Part shown: piece by piece, positions 29,652 to 38,700 of the stretch | Layout of the letters: every line of letters begins with the position of its first letter | Position numbering within the stretch: the stretch's first letter is position 1 | Assembly (NCBI GenBank): GCA_030153045.1 | Contig: JASLID010000057.1 | Coordinates: 1-40,817, forward strand | Source: Flavobacterium sp. | GTDB lineage: Bacteria; Bacteroidota; Bacteroidia; Flavobacteriales; Flavobacteriaceae | Length of the DNA stretch: 40,817 nt | Reading direction: 5' to 3' | Notes under the pieces: generated by a model | Databases searched by the model: none | The model's input: the letters and a program-made list of their open reading frames with translations, nothing else | Told to the model about the DNA's origin: nothing | Position numbers and translations under genes: made by a program

Positions 29652-30902
29652 ATGGCATGTACAAGTTGTTCAACTTCCGATGGTGGTGCACCAAAGGGGT
29701 GTAAAAATAATGGGACTTGCGGCACCGATAGCTGCAACAAATTAACTGTTTTCGATTGGCTTTCAAATATGAGTTTACCAGGTGGTCAAGCACCTTTTGA
29801 TTGTGTTGAAGTGCGTTTCAAAAACGGAAGGAAAGAGTTTTACCGTAACGCAGAAAAATTAACATTAAGCATTGGAGACATAGTAGCGACTGAAGCTTCA
29901 CCGGGTCACGATGTGGGAATTGTTACTTTAACAGGCGAATTGGTAAAAGTACAAATGAAGAAAAAAGCGGTAAATCACGAAGGTGAAGTGCCTAAAATAT
30001 ACAGAAAAGCATCTCAAAAAGACATCGATATCTGGAGTACGGCACGTGATAAAGAAGAACCAATGAAGGTTCGCGCACGTGAAATTGCTATCAGATTACA
30101 GTTGGAAATGAAAATTTCTGACATCGAATTTCAGGGAGATGGGTCTAAAGCAACGTTTTATTACACCGCAAATGACCGTGTCGATTTCCGACAATTAATC
30201 AAAGAATTTGCCAGCGCTTTCAGTACCAGAATCGAAATGAAACAAGTGGGTTTCCGCCAGGAAGCAGCCCGTTTGGGAGGAATTGGTTCTTGCGGAAGAG
30301 AGTTGTGTTGTTCGACTTGGTTAACGGATTTCAGAAGCGTAAATACTTCGGCGGCACGTTACCAACAATTGTCATTGAATCCACAAAAATTAGCCGGACA
30401 ATGCGGAAAATTGAAGTGTTGTTTGAACTATGAGTTAGACACTTATATGGATGCTTTAAAAGACATTCCAGACATGGAAACTAAATTGTCAACCGAAAAA
30501 GGGGATGCGATTTGTCAAAAAATCGATATTTTTAAAGGATTAATGTGGTTTGCTTACATTGGAAATTTTGCACAATGGCACATACTAAAAGTGGCTGAAG
30601 TGAAAGAAATCATGGAGCAAAACAAGCAGAAAATTAAAGTGGCTGCGCTAGAAGATTTTGCTATTGAAGTGGAAAAACCAGAAGTAGAGAAAACTTTCCA
30701 AAACGCTATGGGACAAGACAGTTTGACTCGTTTTGACCAGCCGAAAAAGAAAAATAAGCCAAATAAAAATCGCCGCCCTCAACCGCAAGGACAAGGACAG
30801 CCTCAAGGCCAAAATCAGAAGCCGAAGCCAAATCCAAACCAAAACAAACCCAATTCAAACGGACCAAAAATCAGAAATGAAAAGAAAGATCCTAACAAAT
30901 AG
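29652..30902 (+). CDS. ricT: RicT (YaaT/PSP1) regulatory Fe-S protein with long disordered tail
   Basis: The 416-aa protein starts with clustered cysteines (CTSCST, CKNNGTCGTDSC), followed by the PSP1 core (VEVRFKNGRKEFY, then GDIVATEASPGHDVGIVTLT). Two further Cys groups, CGRELCCSTW and CGKLKCCLNYE, are the family hallmark. RicT with RicA and RicF forms an Fe-S complex that affects RNA maturation in Bacillus. The role in Bacteroidota is not established and RicA/RicF are not seen nearby. The last ~70 residues are a Lys/Pro/Asn/Gln-rich low-complexity tail absent from Bacillus RicT (275 aa). The gldH start lies inside its last codons. Confidence 0.88.
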   Translation: MACTSCSTSDGGAPKGCKNNGTCGTDSCNKLTVFDWLSNMSLPGGQAPFDCVEVRFKNGRKEFYRNAEKLTLSIGDIVATEASPGHDVGIVTLTGELVKVQMKKKAVNHEGEVPKIYRKASQKDIDIWSTARDKEEPMKVRAREIAIRLQLEMKISDIEFQGDGSKATFYYTANDRVDFRQLIKEFASAFSTRIEMKQVGFRQEAARLGGIGSCGRELCCSTWLTDFRSVNTSAARYQQLSLNPQKLAGQCGKLKCCLNYELDTYMDALKDIPDMETKLSTEKGDAICQKIDIFKGLMWFAYIGNFAQWHILKVAEVKEIMEQNKQKIKVAALEDFAIEVEKPEVEKTFQNAMGQDSLTRFDQPKKKNKPNKNRRPQPQGQGQPQGQNQKPKPNPNQNKPNSNGPKIRNEKKDPNK

Positions 30903-31377
30903 TATGGCACTATTTTTTATCGCTTCGACTTTACTATCCTGCGATGAAAATAGAATTTTCGACGAATATAAAACCATTAATGACGGATGGCATAAAGACA
31001 GTATTGTTACGTTTACTTTTGAAGAAGAAGTTTCAAAAAAACCGGCCAATATGTTTATCAACGTTCGAAACAACGACGATTACGAGTTTAGTAATTTGTT
31101 TTTGATTGTCAAAATGGAACAACCCAAAGGCAAAATAAAAGTCGATACCCTCGAATATCAAATGGCAAATCCCGATGGTTCTTTGATGGGTGAAGGATTT
31201 TCAGACATCAAAGAAAGTAAATTGTGGTATAAAGAAAAGGTGAGTTTTCCTGAAAAAGGTAAATACAAAGTTTCCATCCAGCAAGCCGTTCGCCAGACCG
31301 GAAAAGTAAAAGGGGTTGAAAAATTAAACGGAATTACCGAAATAGGTTTTAGAATAGAATCATTAGAAAAAAAATAA
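30877..31377 (+). CDS. gldH: Gliding motility lipoprotein GldH
   Basis: The 166-aa lipoprotein starts at ATG 30877, inside the end of ricT (26-nt overlap), giving the signal peptide MKRKILTNSMALFFIASTLL and lipidated Cys22 in SCDENRIFDEYK. A later ATG at 30904 gives too short a signal peptide. Mature sequence with DEYKTINDGWHKDSIVTF, FINVRNNDDYEFSNLFLIV and GKYKVSIQQAVR matches GldH of Flavobacterium, a lipoprotein needed for gliding and T9SS function. GldH is one of several Gld lipoproteins whose exact mechanical role is not known. It is 1 nt from the penicillin-binding protein gene. Confidence 0.9.
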   Translation: MKRKILTNSMALFFIASTLLSCDENRIFDEYKTINDGWHKDSIVTFTFEEEVSKKPANMFINVRNNDDYEFSNLFLIVKMEQPKGKIKVDTLEYQMANPDGSLMGEGFSDIKESKLWYKEKVSFPEKGKYKVSIQQAVRQTGKVKGVEKLNGITEIGFRIESLEKK

Positions 31378-31378
31378 A

Positions 31379-33703
31379 ATGGCACAAAAACTAAATACTA
31401 AAAAGCCAGATTATTCACACTATGTGAAGAAATTTTGGAAATACTTCTTCATCTGTTTTGGAGGATTATTATTATTTTTTCTATTTGCCTCTTGGGGGCT
31501 TTTTGGCTCCATGCCATCCTTTTCAGAGTTAGAAAATCCAGAATCTAATTTAGCTACCGAGATTATCTCTGCCGATGGTGTGACGATTGGAAAATTCTTC
31601 AACGAGAACAGAACCCCAATAAAATATGAAGATTTACCCAAACATTTAGTTAATGCTTTGGTGGCTACCGAAGACGAGCGTTTTTACGAACATTCAGGTA
31701 TTGACGGAAGACGAACATTAAGTGCTTCATTAAGCCTTGGAAGCCGTGGAGGAGCCAGTACCTTAACACAACAATTGGCTAAATTGTTATTTCATGGTGA
31801 AGGATCACGATTCCTTCCTTTTAGAATTGTTCAAAAAGCCAAAGAATGGATTATTGCTATTCGATTGGAGCGTCAATACACTAAAAATGAAATTATTGCT
31901 ATGTACTTAAACAAAGCCGATTTCATTAACACAGCCGTTGGTATTCGTTCAGCATCTAAAGTATATTTTGCCAAAGAGCCTAAAGATTTAACCGTCGACG
32001 AAGGCGCCATGTTGGTAGGAATGTTAAAAAACCCATCGTTATTTAACCCATTACGTCGTGAAGAAAAAGTACGCGATCGTAGAAATGTGGTTTTAAAACA
32101 AATGGAAAAAAATAATTTTCTAACTACTTCAGAAAAAGAAAATTATCAAAAAAAGCCAATCAAACTGACTTTTACACCTGAAAAATACAACGAAGGAACA
32201 GCAACTTATTTCCGCGAATATCTTCGTGAGTATATGAAAACTTGGGCTAAAGAAAACAAAAAAGAAGATGGGTCTGACTATAACATTTATTCCGACGGAT
32301 TAAAAATTTACACCACTATCGATTCCAGAATGCAATTGTATGCTGAAGAATCAGTAACGGAACATTTAAAAAATCTGCAAGAAGAGTTTTTCCTAGAAGC
32401 CAAACAAAATAAAACAGCACCATTCATTCATGTTACCCAGCCAGAAATCGATAAAATCATGGAGCGTTCCATGAAAAATACTGAGCGTTGGCGTATCATG
32501 GCAGATCAAGGAAAAGACGAAGACGAAATCAAAAAATCATTTTATATCAAAACTAAAATGACGGTTTTCAGTTGGGAAGGCGACAAAGATGTAGAGATGA
32601 CTCCCTACGATTCCATCCGTTACTACAAACATTTCTTGCAACCGGGTATGATGTCAATGGAACCACAAACCGGACAAGTAAAAGTATGGGTTGGTGGTGT
32701 CGATTATAGGTATTTTCAATACGATCACGTTGGCTTAGGTGCAAGACAAGTTGGATCAACATTCAAGCCGTTTGTCTACGCTACAGCTATCGAACAACTA
32801 GGCATGTCACCTTGCGATACCATTATCGATGGACCGTTTAGAATTTACAAAGGAAAACACAACGTAACAGAAGATTGGGAACCACGAAATTCCGATGGAA
32901 AATACCGTGGAATGGTTACCCTTAAAAAAGCATTGGCGAACTCGATTAATACCGTTTCGGCTAAATTAATCGACAAAACAGGACCTGATGCAGTAATCAG
33001 TTTGGTGCGTAAATTAGGTGTCGATACCGAAATCCCATCGCAACCATCCATAGCTTTAGGAGCTGTAGACATTACCGTAAAAGACATGGTGGCAGCTTAC
33101 AGTACATTCGCCAATCAGGGAATTTACATGAAACCTCAAGTGATTACAAAAATTGAAGATAAAAACGGAAACGTGATTTACGAACCAAAATTAGAATCAC
33201 GTGACGTATTAAGTAAAGACATTGCCTACGCCGTCATCAAATTATTAGAAGGTGTAACCGAATCAGGTTCAGGGTCAAGACTAAGAACACAAGGAGGAGG
33301 AGCCGGAGACAAACGATGGACAGGTTATCCGTACATGTTTGAAAATTCAATTGCTGGAAAAACAGGAACCACACAAAATCAATCAGACGGTTGGTTTGTA
33401 GGAATGGTGCCTAATCTAGCCACAGGAGTTTGGGTAGGAAACGAAGACCGTTCGGCGCATTTCAGAACCATCACTAACGGACAGGGAGCCACTATGGCAT
33501 TGCCTATTTGGGGATTATTCATGAAAAAATGCTACGCCGATCCCGACTTGCATGTCTCTAAAGAAAAATTCGACCGACCAGAAGGCATGTCAATTAGAGT
33601 AGACTGCGCCGCCGAAAGAAGAGTCGTCCGAGATACCACTGTAAAAGATTCAACAGCCGTAAAACCGGAAGAAGAACAAAATACCGATGAATTTGGAATA
33701 TAA
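31379..33703 (+). CDS. Class A penicillin-binding protein 1A (glycosyltransferase/transpeptidase)
   Basis: The 774-aa protein has an N-terminal membrane helix (about residues 20-43), a GT51 domain with TEDERFYEHSGIDGRR (catalytic Glu98), GGASTLTQQLAK and KAKEWIIAIRLE, and a transpeptidase domain with the SxxK motif STFK (Ser460, Lys463), SIN, and KTGTT (661-665). It polymerises glycan strands and cross-links stems in the periplasm. The C-terminal end is acidic and probably disordered. It follows gldH with a 1-nt gap, so these are co-translated. A structured repeat follows the stop codon. Confidence 0.95.
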   Translation: MAQKLNTKKPDYSHYVKKFWKYFFICFGGLLLFFLFASWGLFGSMPSFSELENPESNLATEIISADGVTIGKFFNENRTPIKYEDLPKHLVNALVATEDERFYEHSGIDGRRTLSASLSLGSRGGASTLTQQLAKLLFHGEGSRFLPFRIVQKAKEWIIAIRLERQYTKNEIIAMYLNKADFINTAVGIRSASKVYFAKEPKDLTVDEGAMLVGMLKNPSLFNPLRREEKVRDRRNVVLKQMEKNNFLTTSEKENYQKKPIKLTFTPEKYNEGTATYFREYLREYMKTWAKENKKEDGSDYNIYSDGLKIYTTIDSRMQLYAEESVTEHLKNLQEEFFLEAKQNKTAPFIHVTQPEIDKIMERSMKNTERWRIMADQGKDEDEIKKSFYIKTKMTVFSWEGDKDVEMTPYDSIRYYKHFLQPGMMSMEPQTGQVKVWVGGVDYRYFQYDHVGLGARQVGSTFKPFVYATAIEQLGMSPCDTIIDGPFRIYKGKHNVTEDWEPRNSDGKYRGMVTLKKALANSINTVSAKLIDKTGPDAVISLVRKLGVDTEIPSQPSIALGAVDITVKDMVAAYSTFANQGIYMKPQVITKIEDKNGNVIYEPKLESRDVLSKDIAYAVIKLLEGVTESGSGSRLRTQGGGAGDKRWTGYPYMFENSIAGKTGTTQNQSDGWFVGMVPNLATGVWVGNEDRSAHFRTITNGQGATMALPIWGLFMKKCYADPDLHVSKEKFDRPEGMSIRVDCAAERRVVRDTTVKDSTAVKPEEEQNTDEFGI

Positions 33704-33711
33704 TTTTTAGA

Positions 33712-33785
33712 AGCTATTCCCGCTGTACACTTTATCTTTTCTTGCCTAAAGAAGGCAAAAAAAGGATATCGTTTCCATCGGGGCT
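33712..33785. repeat. 74-nt structured dispersed repeat, copy 2
   Basis: Outer stem AGC...CCCG (33712-33722) with CGGGGCT (33779-33785). Inner stem TATCTTTTCTTGCC with GGCAAAAAAAGGATA. It has the same length and plan as copy 1 but the stem sequences differ in a compensating way. It lies between the PBP gene and scoA and ends 12 nt before the scoA ATG. Confidence 0.75.
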
Positions 33786-33797
33786 AAAAACACAACT

Positions 33798-34496
33798 ATG
33801 ATTAACAAAAAAGTAAGTAATGTTCAAGAAGCATTACACGATATTAAAGACGGACAAACCATCATGTTAGGTGGTTTTGGTCTTTGTGGCATTCCCGAAA
33901 ACAGCATTGCCGAATTAGTCAATAAAGACATTACAAACCTAACCTGTATTTCAAATAATGCCGGTGTCGATGATTTTGGTTTGGGATTGTTGTTGCAAAA
34001 ACGCCAAATCAAAAAAATGATTTCTTCTTATGTAGGCGAAAACGCCGAATTCGAACGCCAAATGCTTTCCGGAGAATTAGAAGTCGAGTTAACACCTCAA
34101 GGAACTTTAGCCGAAAAATGCCGAGCCGCACAAGCTGGAATTCCAGCCTTCTTTACCCCAGCCGGTTACGGAACAGAAGTAGCTGAAGGCAAAGAAGTTC
34201 GTGAATTCAATGGAAAAATGCACATCATGGAATTGGCATACAAAGCCGAATTCTCTATTGTAAAAGCATGGAAAGGCGACGAAGCCGGGAACTTAATTTT
34301 CAAAGGAACAGCTCGTAATTTTAATGCTTGTATGGCAGGTGCTGCTAAAATCACTATTGCTGAGGTAGAGGAGTTGGTTCCAGCTGGAACATTAGATCCA
34401 AACCAAATCCACATTCCAGGAATTATGGTCAACCGTATTTTCCAAGGAGAAAAGTTTGAAAAAAGAATAGAGCAAAGAACCGTTAGACAAAAATAA
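33798..34496 (+). CDS. scoA: 3-oxoacid CoA-transferase subunit A
   Basis: The 232-aa protein has the family-I CoA-transferase A subunit pattern: IKDGQTIMLGGFGLCGIPEN near the N-terminus, SNNAGVDDFGLGLLL, and PAFFTPAGYGTEVAEGKE. With subunit B it moves CoA from succinyl-CoA to acetoacetate. It sits upstream of scoB, from which it is separated by 418 nt that hold a four-helix-bundle gene. Usually the two subunit genes are adjacent. Confidence 0.93.
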   Translation: MINKKVSNVQEALHDIKDGQTIMLGGFGLCGIPENSIAELVNKDITNLTCISNNAGVDDFGLGLLLQKRQIKKMISSYVGENAEFERQMLSGELEVELTPQGTLAEKCRAAQAGIPAFFTPAGYGTEVAEGKEVREFNGKMHIMELAYKAEFSIVKAWKGDEAGNLIFKGTARNFNACMAGAAKITIAEVEELVPAGTLDPNQIHIPGIMVNRIFQGEKFEKRIEQRTVRQK

Positions 34497-34511
34497 TTTG
34501 AAGATTCTTTA

Positions 34512-34525
34512 ATTTGAAAATTTGA
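34512..34525 (+). repeat. Left inverted repeat flanking the four-helix-bundle gene
   Basis: ATTTGAAAATTTGA pairs perfectly over 14 bp with TCAAATTTTCAAAT at 34893-34906. A related ATTTGAAGAT unit occurs at 34496-34505 and again at 34520-34529. Confidence 0.75.
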
Positions 34526-34527
34526 AG

Positions 34528-34881
34528 ATGAGAAACGATAAAGACAATTTAATTGTAAAATTAACATTCGAGTTTGCTTTAGAAATAATCAGTTATTCAG
34601 AAGAAATTAGAAAAACAAATCGTTTTGAAATGGCATCTCAAATTTTTAGAAGTGGAACTTCAATAGGTGCAAATATTAGAGAAGCTCAGAATGCAGAAAG
34701 TAAAGCAGATTTTATTCATAAATTTAAAATTTCTGCAAAAGAAACAGACGAATTACAATATTGGTTAGAACTCTGTTTGAATTCTGAATTCTATCCTAAC
34801 CCTGATGATGAATTATTTAAAAAATTACAATCTATAAATTTGATTATTTCTAAAATTATATCTTCCTCAAAGAAAGGTTAA
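34528..34881 (+). CDS. Four-helix-bundle protein (23S rRNA IVS-type, TIGR02436 family) inside scoAB
   Basis: The 117-aa protein, from the ATG at 34528, is all-helical with the family signature SGTSIGANIREAQNAESKAD followed by FKISAKETDELQYWLEL. The same fold is encoded by intervening sequences in 23S rRNA genes of Leptospira and others. In Bacteroidota such genes are scattered and their function is unknown. A TTG at 34522 is in frame but not needed. It sits between scoA and scoB in the same direction, flanked by 14-bp inverted repeats and duplicated short units, which suggests it was inserted as an element. It could be an RNA-binding protein; this is an inference. Confidence 0.88.
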   Translation: MRNDKDNLIVKLTFEFALEIISYSEEIRKTNRFEMASQIFRSGTSIGANIREAQNAESKADFIHKFKISAKETDELQYWLELCLNSEFYPNPDDELFKKLQSINLIISKIISSSKKG

Positions 34882-34892
34882 TTTTCAAATCA

Positions 34893-34906
34893 TCAAATTT
34901 TCAAAT
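34893..34906 (-). repeat. Right inverted repeat flanking the four-helix-bundle gene
   Basis: TCAAATTTTCAAAT is the exact reverse complement of the left arm at 34512-34525. The unit TTTTCAAATCA occurs twice here (34882-34892 and 34898-34908). Confidence 0.75.
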
Positions 34907-34914
34907 CAAACACA

Positions 34915-35574
34915 ATGGCTTTAGATAAAAATCAAATCGCAAAAAGAATTGCCCAAGAAGTACAGCATAATTATTTCGTAAATTTAGGCATTGGAATTCC
35001 AACCTTGGTGGCTAATTATGTTCGTGAAGATATTTCGGTCGAATTTCAATCTGAAAACGGTGTTCTCGGTATGGGACCTTTCCCTTTTGAAGGAGAAGAA
35101 GATGCCGATATTATCAATGCAGGAAAACAAACCATTACGACATTGCCAGGAGCTAGTTTCTTTGATTCCGCTTTTAGCTTCGGAATGATTCGTGCACAAA
35201 AAGTAGATTTAACCATTCTTGGTGCCATGGAAGTTTCTGAAAACGGTGATATTGCCAATTGGAAAATTCCAGGGAAAATGGTCAAAGGAATGGGTGGCGC
35301 TATGGATTTAGTAGCTTCAGCCGAAAATATTATCGTGGCTATGATGCATGTGAACAAAGCAGGAGAAAGTAAAATTCTTAAAAAATGTACTTTGCCATTA
35401 ACAGGCGTGGCTTGTGTGAAAAAAGTCGTTACCGAATTGGCTGTTTTAGAAATCACACCAAAAGGGTTTAAACTTCTCGAAAGAGCTCCTGGAGTCTCAG
35501 TAGATGATATTATCAAAGCAACAGAAGCTAATTTAATCATCGAAGGAGACATTCCAGAAATGATTATTATGTAA
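34915..35574 (+). CDS. scoB: 3-oxoacid CoA-transferase subunit B
   Basis: The 219-aa protein has the B subunit signature: NLGIGIPTLVANYV, then FQSENGVLGMGP with the likely catalytic Glu47 in the SENG motif, and GGAMDLVASAENIIVAMMHV. It pairs with ScoA in acetoacetate/succinyl-CoA exchange. It starts 33 nt after the four-helix-bundle gene and is closed by a strong terminator. Translation should be independent of scoA, because the spacer breaks the usual coupling. Confidence 0.93.
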   Translation: MALDKNQIAKRIAQEVQHNYFVNLGIGIPTLVANYVREDISVEFQSENGVLGMGPFPFEGEEDADIINAGKQTITTLPGASFFDSAFSFGMIRAQKVDLTILGAMEVSENGDIANWKIPGKMVKGMGGAMDLVASAENIIVAMMHVNKAGESKILKKCTLPLTGVACVKKVVTELAVLEITPKGFKLLERAPGVSVDDIIKATEANLIIEGDIPEMIIM

Positions 35575-35596
35575 AAATACACTTACAAAATATATT

Positions 35597-35625
35597 AAGC
35601 ATCTTTTTTAAGATGCTTTTTTTTT
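35597..35625 (+). terminator. Intrinsic terminator of the scoAB operon
   Basis: AAGCATCTT (35597-35605) pairs with AAGATGCTT (35610-35618), loop TTTT, followed by T7. Confidence 0.92.
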
Positions 35626-35719
35626 GCTCTCTACTAGGTTTTTTGCGGGTTTCAAAAGATTGTAATTTTATGGTTAACTTAAGGATCGTTTTGTGTTAAT
35701 TTATTAAGAGCCAATAAAT

Positions 35720-35727
35720 TATATTTG
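35720..35727 (+). promoter_or_regulatory. -7 element for the M4 protease gene
   Basis: TATATTTG matches TAnnTTTG. The nearest TTG (35691-35693) is 26 bp upstream, longer than normal, so the upstream part is weak. Predicted initiation is near 35734, with a leader of about 45 nt. Confidence 0.45.
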
Positions 35728-35778
35728 ATCGCTTAACAAAAGAATAACAATTAATTAACCAACCAAAAACCTATTATT

Positions 35779-38700
35779 ATGAAAAAACAATTCGGCAGTA
35801 TTGCTTCGGCATTTACGCTGTCTTTATTTGCTTTATCTGCTTTCGCCCAGGAAACGGATAAGAATGTAAAACAAAAAAACCTCAATGAGAATGGTTTACC
35901 AAGTTTAATTACATTCAACGAAAAATCAACTTATAAGAGTTCAGATTTTCAAAAAATATTCAAGGATCAACTCGGTCTAAAACAAAATCAAAATTTTTCT
36001 AAAATTAAAACTGAATCCGACCGAGATGGTTTTACTCATGAAAAATTTCAATTATTTCACCAAGGAATAAAAGTTGAATTTGCTACTTATACGATGCATT
36101 CTAAAAACGGAAAAATGGCATCCATGAGTGGAGAATTTTATAACATAGGTCAAATAAATACAGCGCCTGGTATTTCTTCTGAACAAGCGCTTAATAAAGC
36201 GATGCGCCAAATAGGAGCTTCAAAATACTTATGGGAAAACCAAGCCGAAGCAGCCGCAATTGGATATCAAAAACCACAAGGAGAATTGATTCTATTACCA
36301 TTAATGCCAGAATCAGGCAAAACAAGAGTTTCAGATGATGTAAGATTAGCTTATAAATTTGACATCTATGCTACTAGCCCAGTGAGTAGAGGTGATGTGT
36401 ATGTTGATGCTCAAACAGGAGAAGTCTTGTTCTATAATGCAACAATAAAACACCTTGGAGAGCATGCACACTCTGCTGACAATCACGCACATTCTTCTGA
36501 AAAGGAAGCAATAGAAATGATGGTTGCAGGAAATGCAGCAACACGTTACAGTGGAACAAGATCTATTGAAACTACTTTAACAAGTGGTAGTCACAGACTT
36601 AAAGATGCTTCAAGAGGATTAGGTGTTGACACTTACAATATGAAAATGGGTATTAATTATTCTACTGCGGTTGATTTTACCGATGTAGATAATAACTGGA
36701 CTGCTGCTGAGTTTAACAATACAGCTAAAGACAATGCTGCGTTAGATGCGCATTGGGCAGCAGAAAGAACATATGATTTTTTCCAGACAACATTCAATAG
36801 AAATAGTTATGATAATGCAGGAGCAAAAATTAAAAGCTATGTGCATTTTGACTTAGTGGAGTATGGATACCCAAATCAGGACAATGCATTCTGGGATGGT
36901 TCAAGAATGACTTATGGAGACGGTACGTCGCTACAGCCATTAACATCTATTGATGTGGCAGCACATGAAATTGGACATGCAATTTGTACTTACTCAGCAA
37001 ACTTGGCATACCAAAGAGAATCAGGAGCCATGAATGAAGGGTTTTCAGATATTTGGGCAGCTTGTGTTGAATACTTTGCTGACCCTACTAAACAAACTTG
37101 GGTACTGGCAGAAGATATTGGTGGACCAATCCGTTCTTTCTCTAATCCAAATTCAAAAAGTCAGCCGGATACTTACGGAGGAACTTATTGGAAAAATGTA
37201 AACTGCGGAACACCAACAAATAGTAATGATTACTGCGGAGTTCATACCAATTCAGGAGTATTAAACCATTGGTTCTATATTTTATCTGTTGGTAAATCTG
37301 GAACAAATGACATAGGGAGTGTATTCAATGTAACTGGAATTACTATTGAGAAAGCATGGAAAATCGCTTACCGTTTAGAGACAGTTTATTTATCTGCTAA
37401 CTCAACATATGCTAATGCAAGAACACACGGTATTCAATCTGCTATCGATTTATTCGGAGCGGGTTCTGCTGAAGTTATTGCTACAACAAATGCTTTTTAC
37501 GCTGTAGGAGTTGGAGCGGCTTATGTTGGTCCTTCTGACACAGTTGCACCATCAGCACCATCAAGCTTATCGGCTTCTGGAACAACTCAAACAACAACAA
37601 ACTTAACTTGGACAGCTTCTACTGACAATGTTGGAGTAACTGGATACGATGTTTACAGAGGAGCTACTTTAGTAACGACTGTAACAGGAACAAGCTATAC
37701 AGCTACAGGATTAACCGCTTCAACTGCTTATACTTTTTCTGTAAAAGCGAAAGACGCTGCAGGAAACATTTCAGCTGCAAGTAATGTGGTAAATGTAACT
37801 ACATTAGCTCCAGTAGCTGACACAGTTGCACCATCAACACCAACAAATTTAGCGGCTTCAGGTACGACTTCAACATCAACAAACTTAACTTGGACAGCTT
37901 CAACTGACAACGTTGGTGTTACAGGGTACGATGTTTACAGAGGAACTACTTTGTTAACGACTGTAACAGGGACAAGCTATACAGCTACAGGATTAACCGC
38001 TGCAACAGCATATACTTTTTCTGTAAAAGCGAAAGATGCTGCAGGAAACATCTCTGCATCAAGCAATGTGGTTAATGTAACGACTTCATCTACCTCAATT
38101 ACTTATTGTGCTTCAAAAGGGAACAGTGTTGCTGATGAGTTTATTGATTATGTATCAATAGGAGGAATTTCTAATGTTACTGGAGCCAATGGAGGATACG
38201 GTAATTTCACTAACTTAGTAGGAAACCTTTCTTACGGTGCGAACCCACTTATTGTTAGCGCCGGATTTACAGGGGCTGCTTACACAGAATATTGGGCAAT
38301 ATGGATCGATTTTAACAAAAACGGTACATTTGAAACTACAGAAAAAGTAGAATCAGGATCGTCTTCAAGCAGTGCAAACTTAACAGGAACAGTAACTGTA
38401 CCAACGACAGCTTTGCCTGGAACAACAAGAATGAGAGTTTCAATGAAATACAATGCAGCTCAAACGGCTTGTGAAACTTTTGCTTACGGAGAAGTGGAAG
38501 ATTATACTGTAAATATTGGTGGTACTCCTGTTGCAGGAATTGCTGCTAATGAGATTGGAAATGAAGGAAATATTTTCGATTTTTCAATGTATCCGAACCC
38601 AGTTGAAAACACGTTGAATATCTCAGTTTTAGATAATAGAAATGTATCGTTCCAAATTTTCAACTTATTAGGACAAAAAGTTAAATCCGGAAAACTGAAC

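Noticed and set aside
29545..29745. 66-codon open frame upstream of and overlapping ricT
   Set aside because: It runs through the promoter region and overlaps the Cys-rich start of ricT in another frame. No signal peptide or family features are seen.
35046..35582. Long minus-strand open frame opposite scoB
   Set aside because: It is antisense to a well-supported CoA-transferase gene and its translation looks like the complement of coding sequence.
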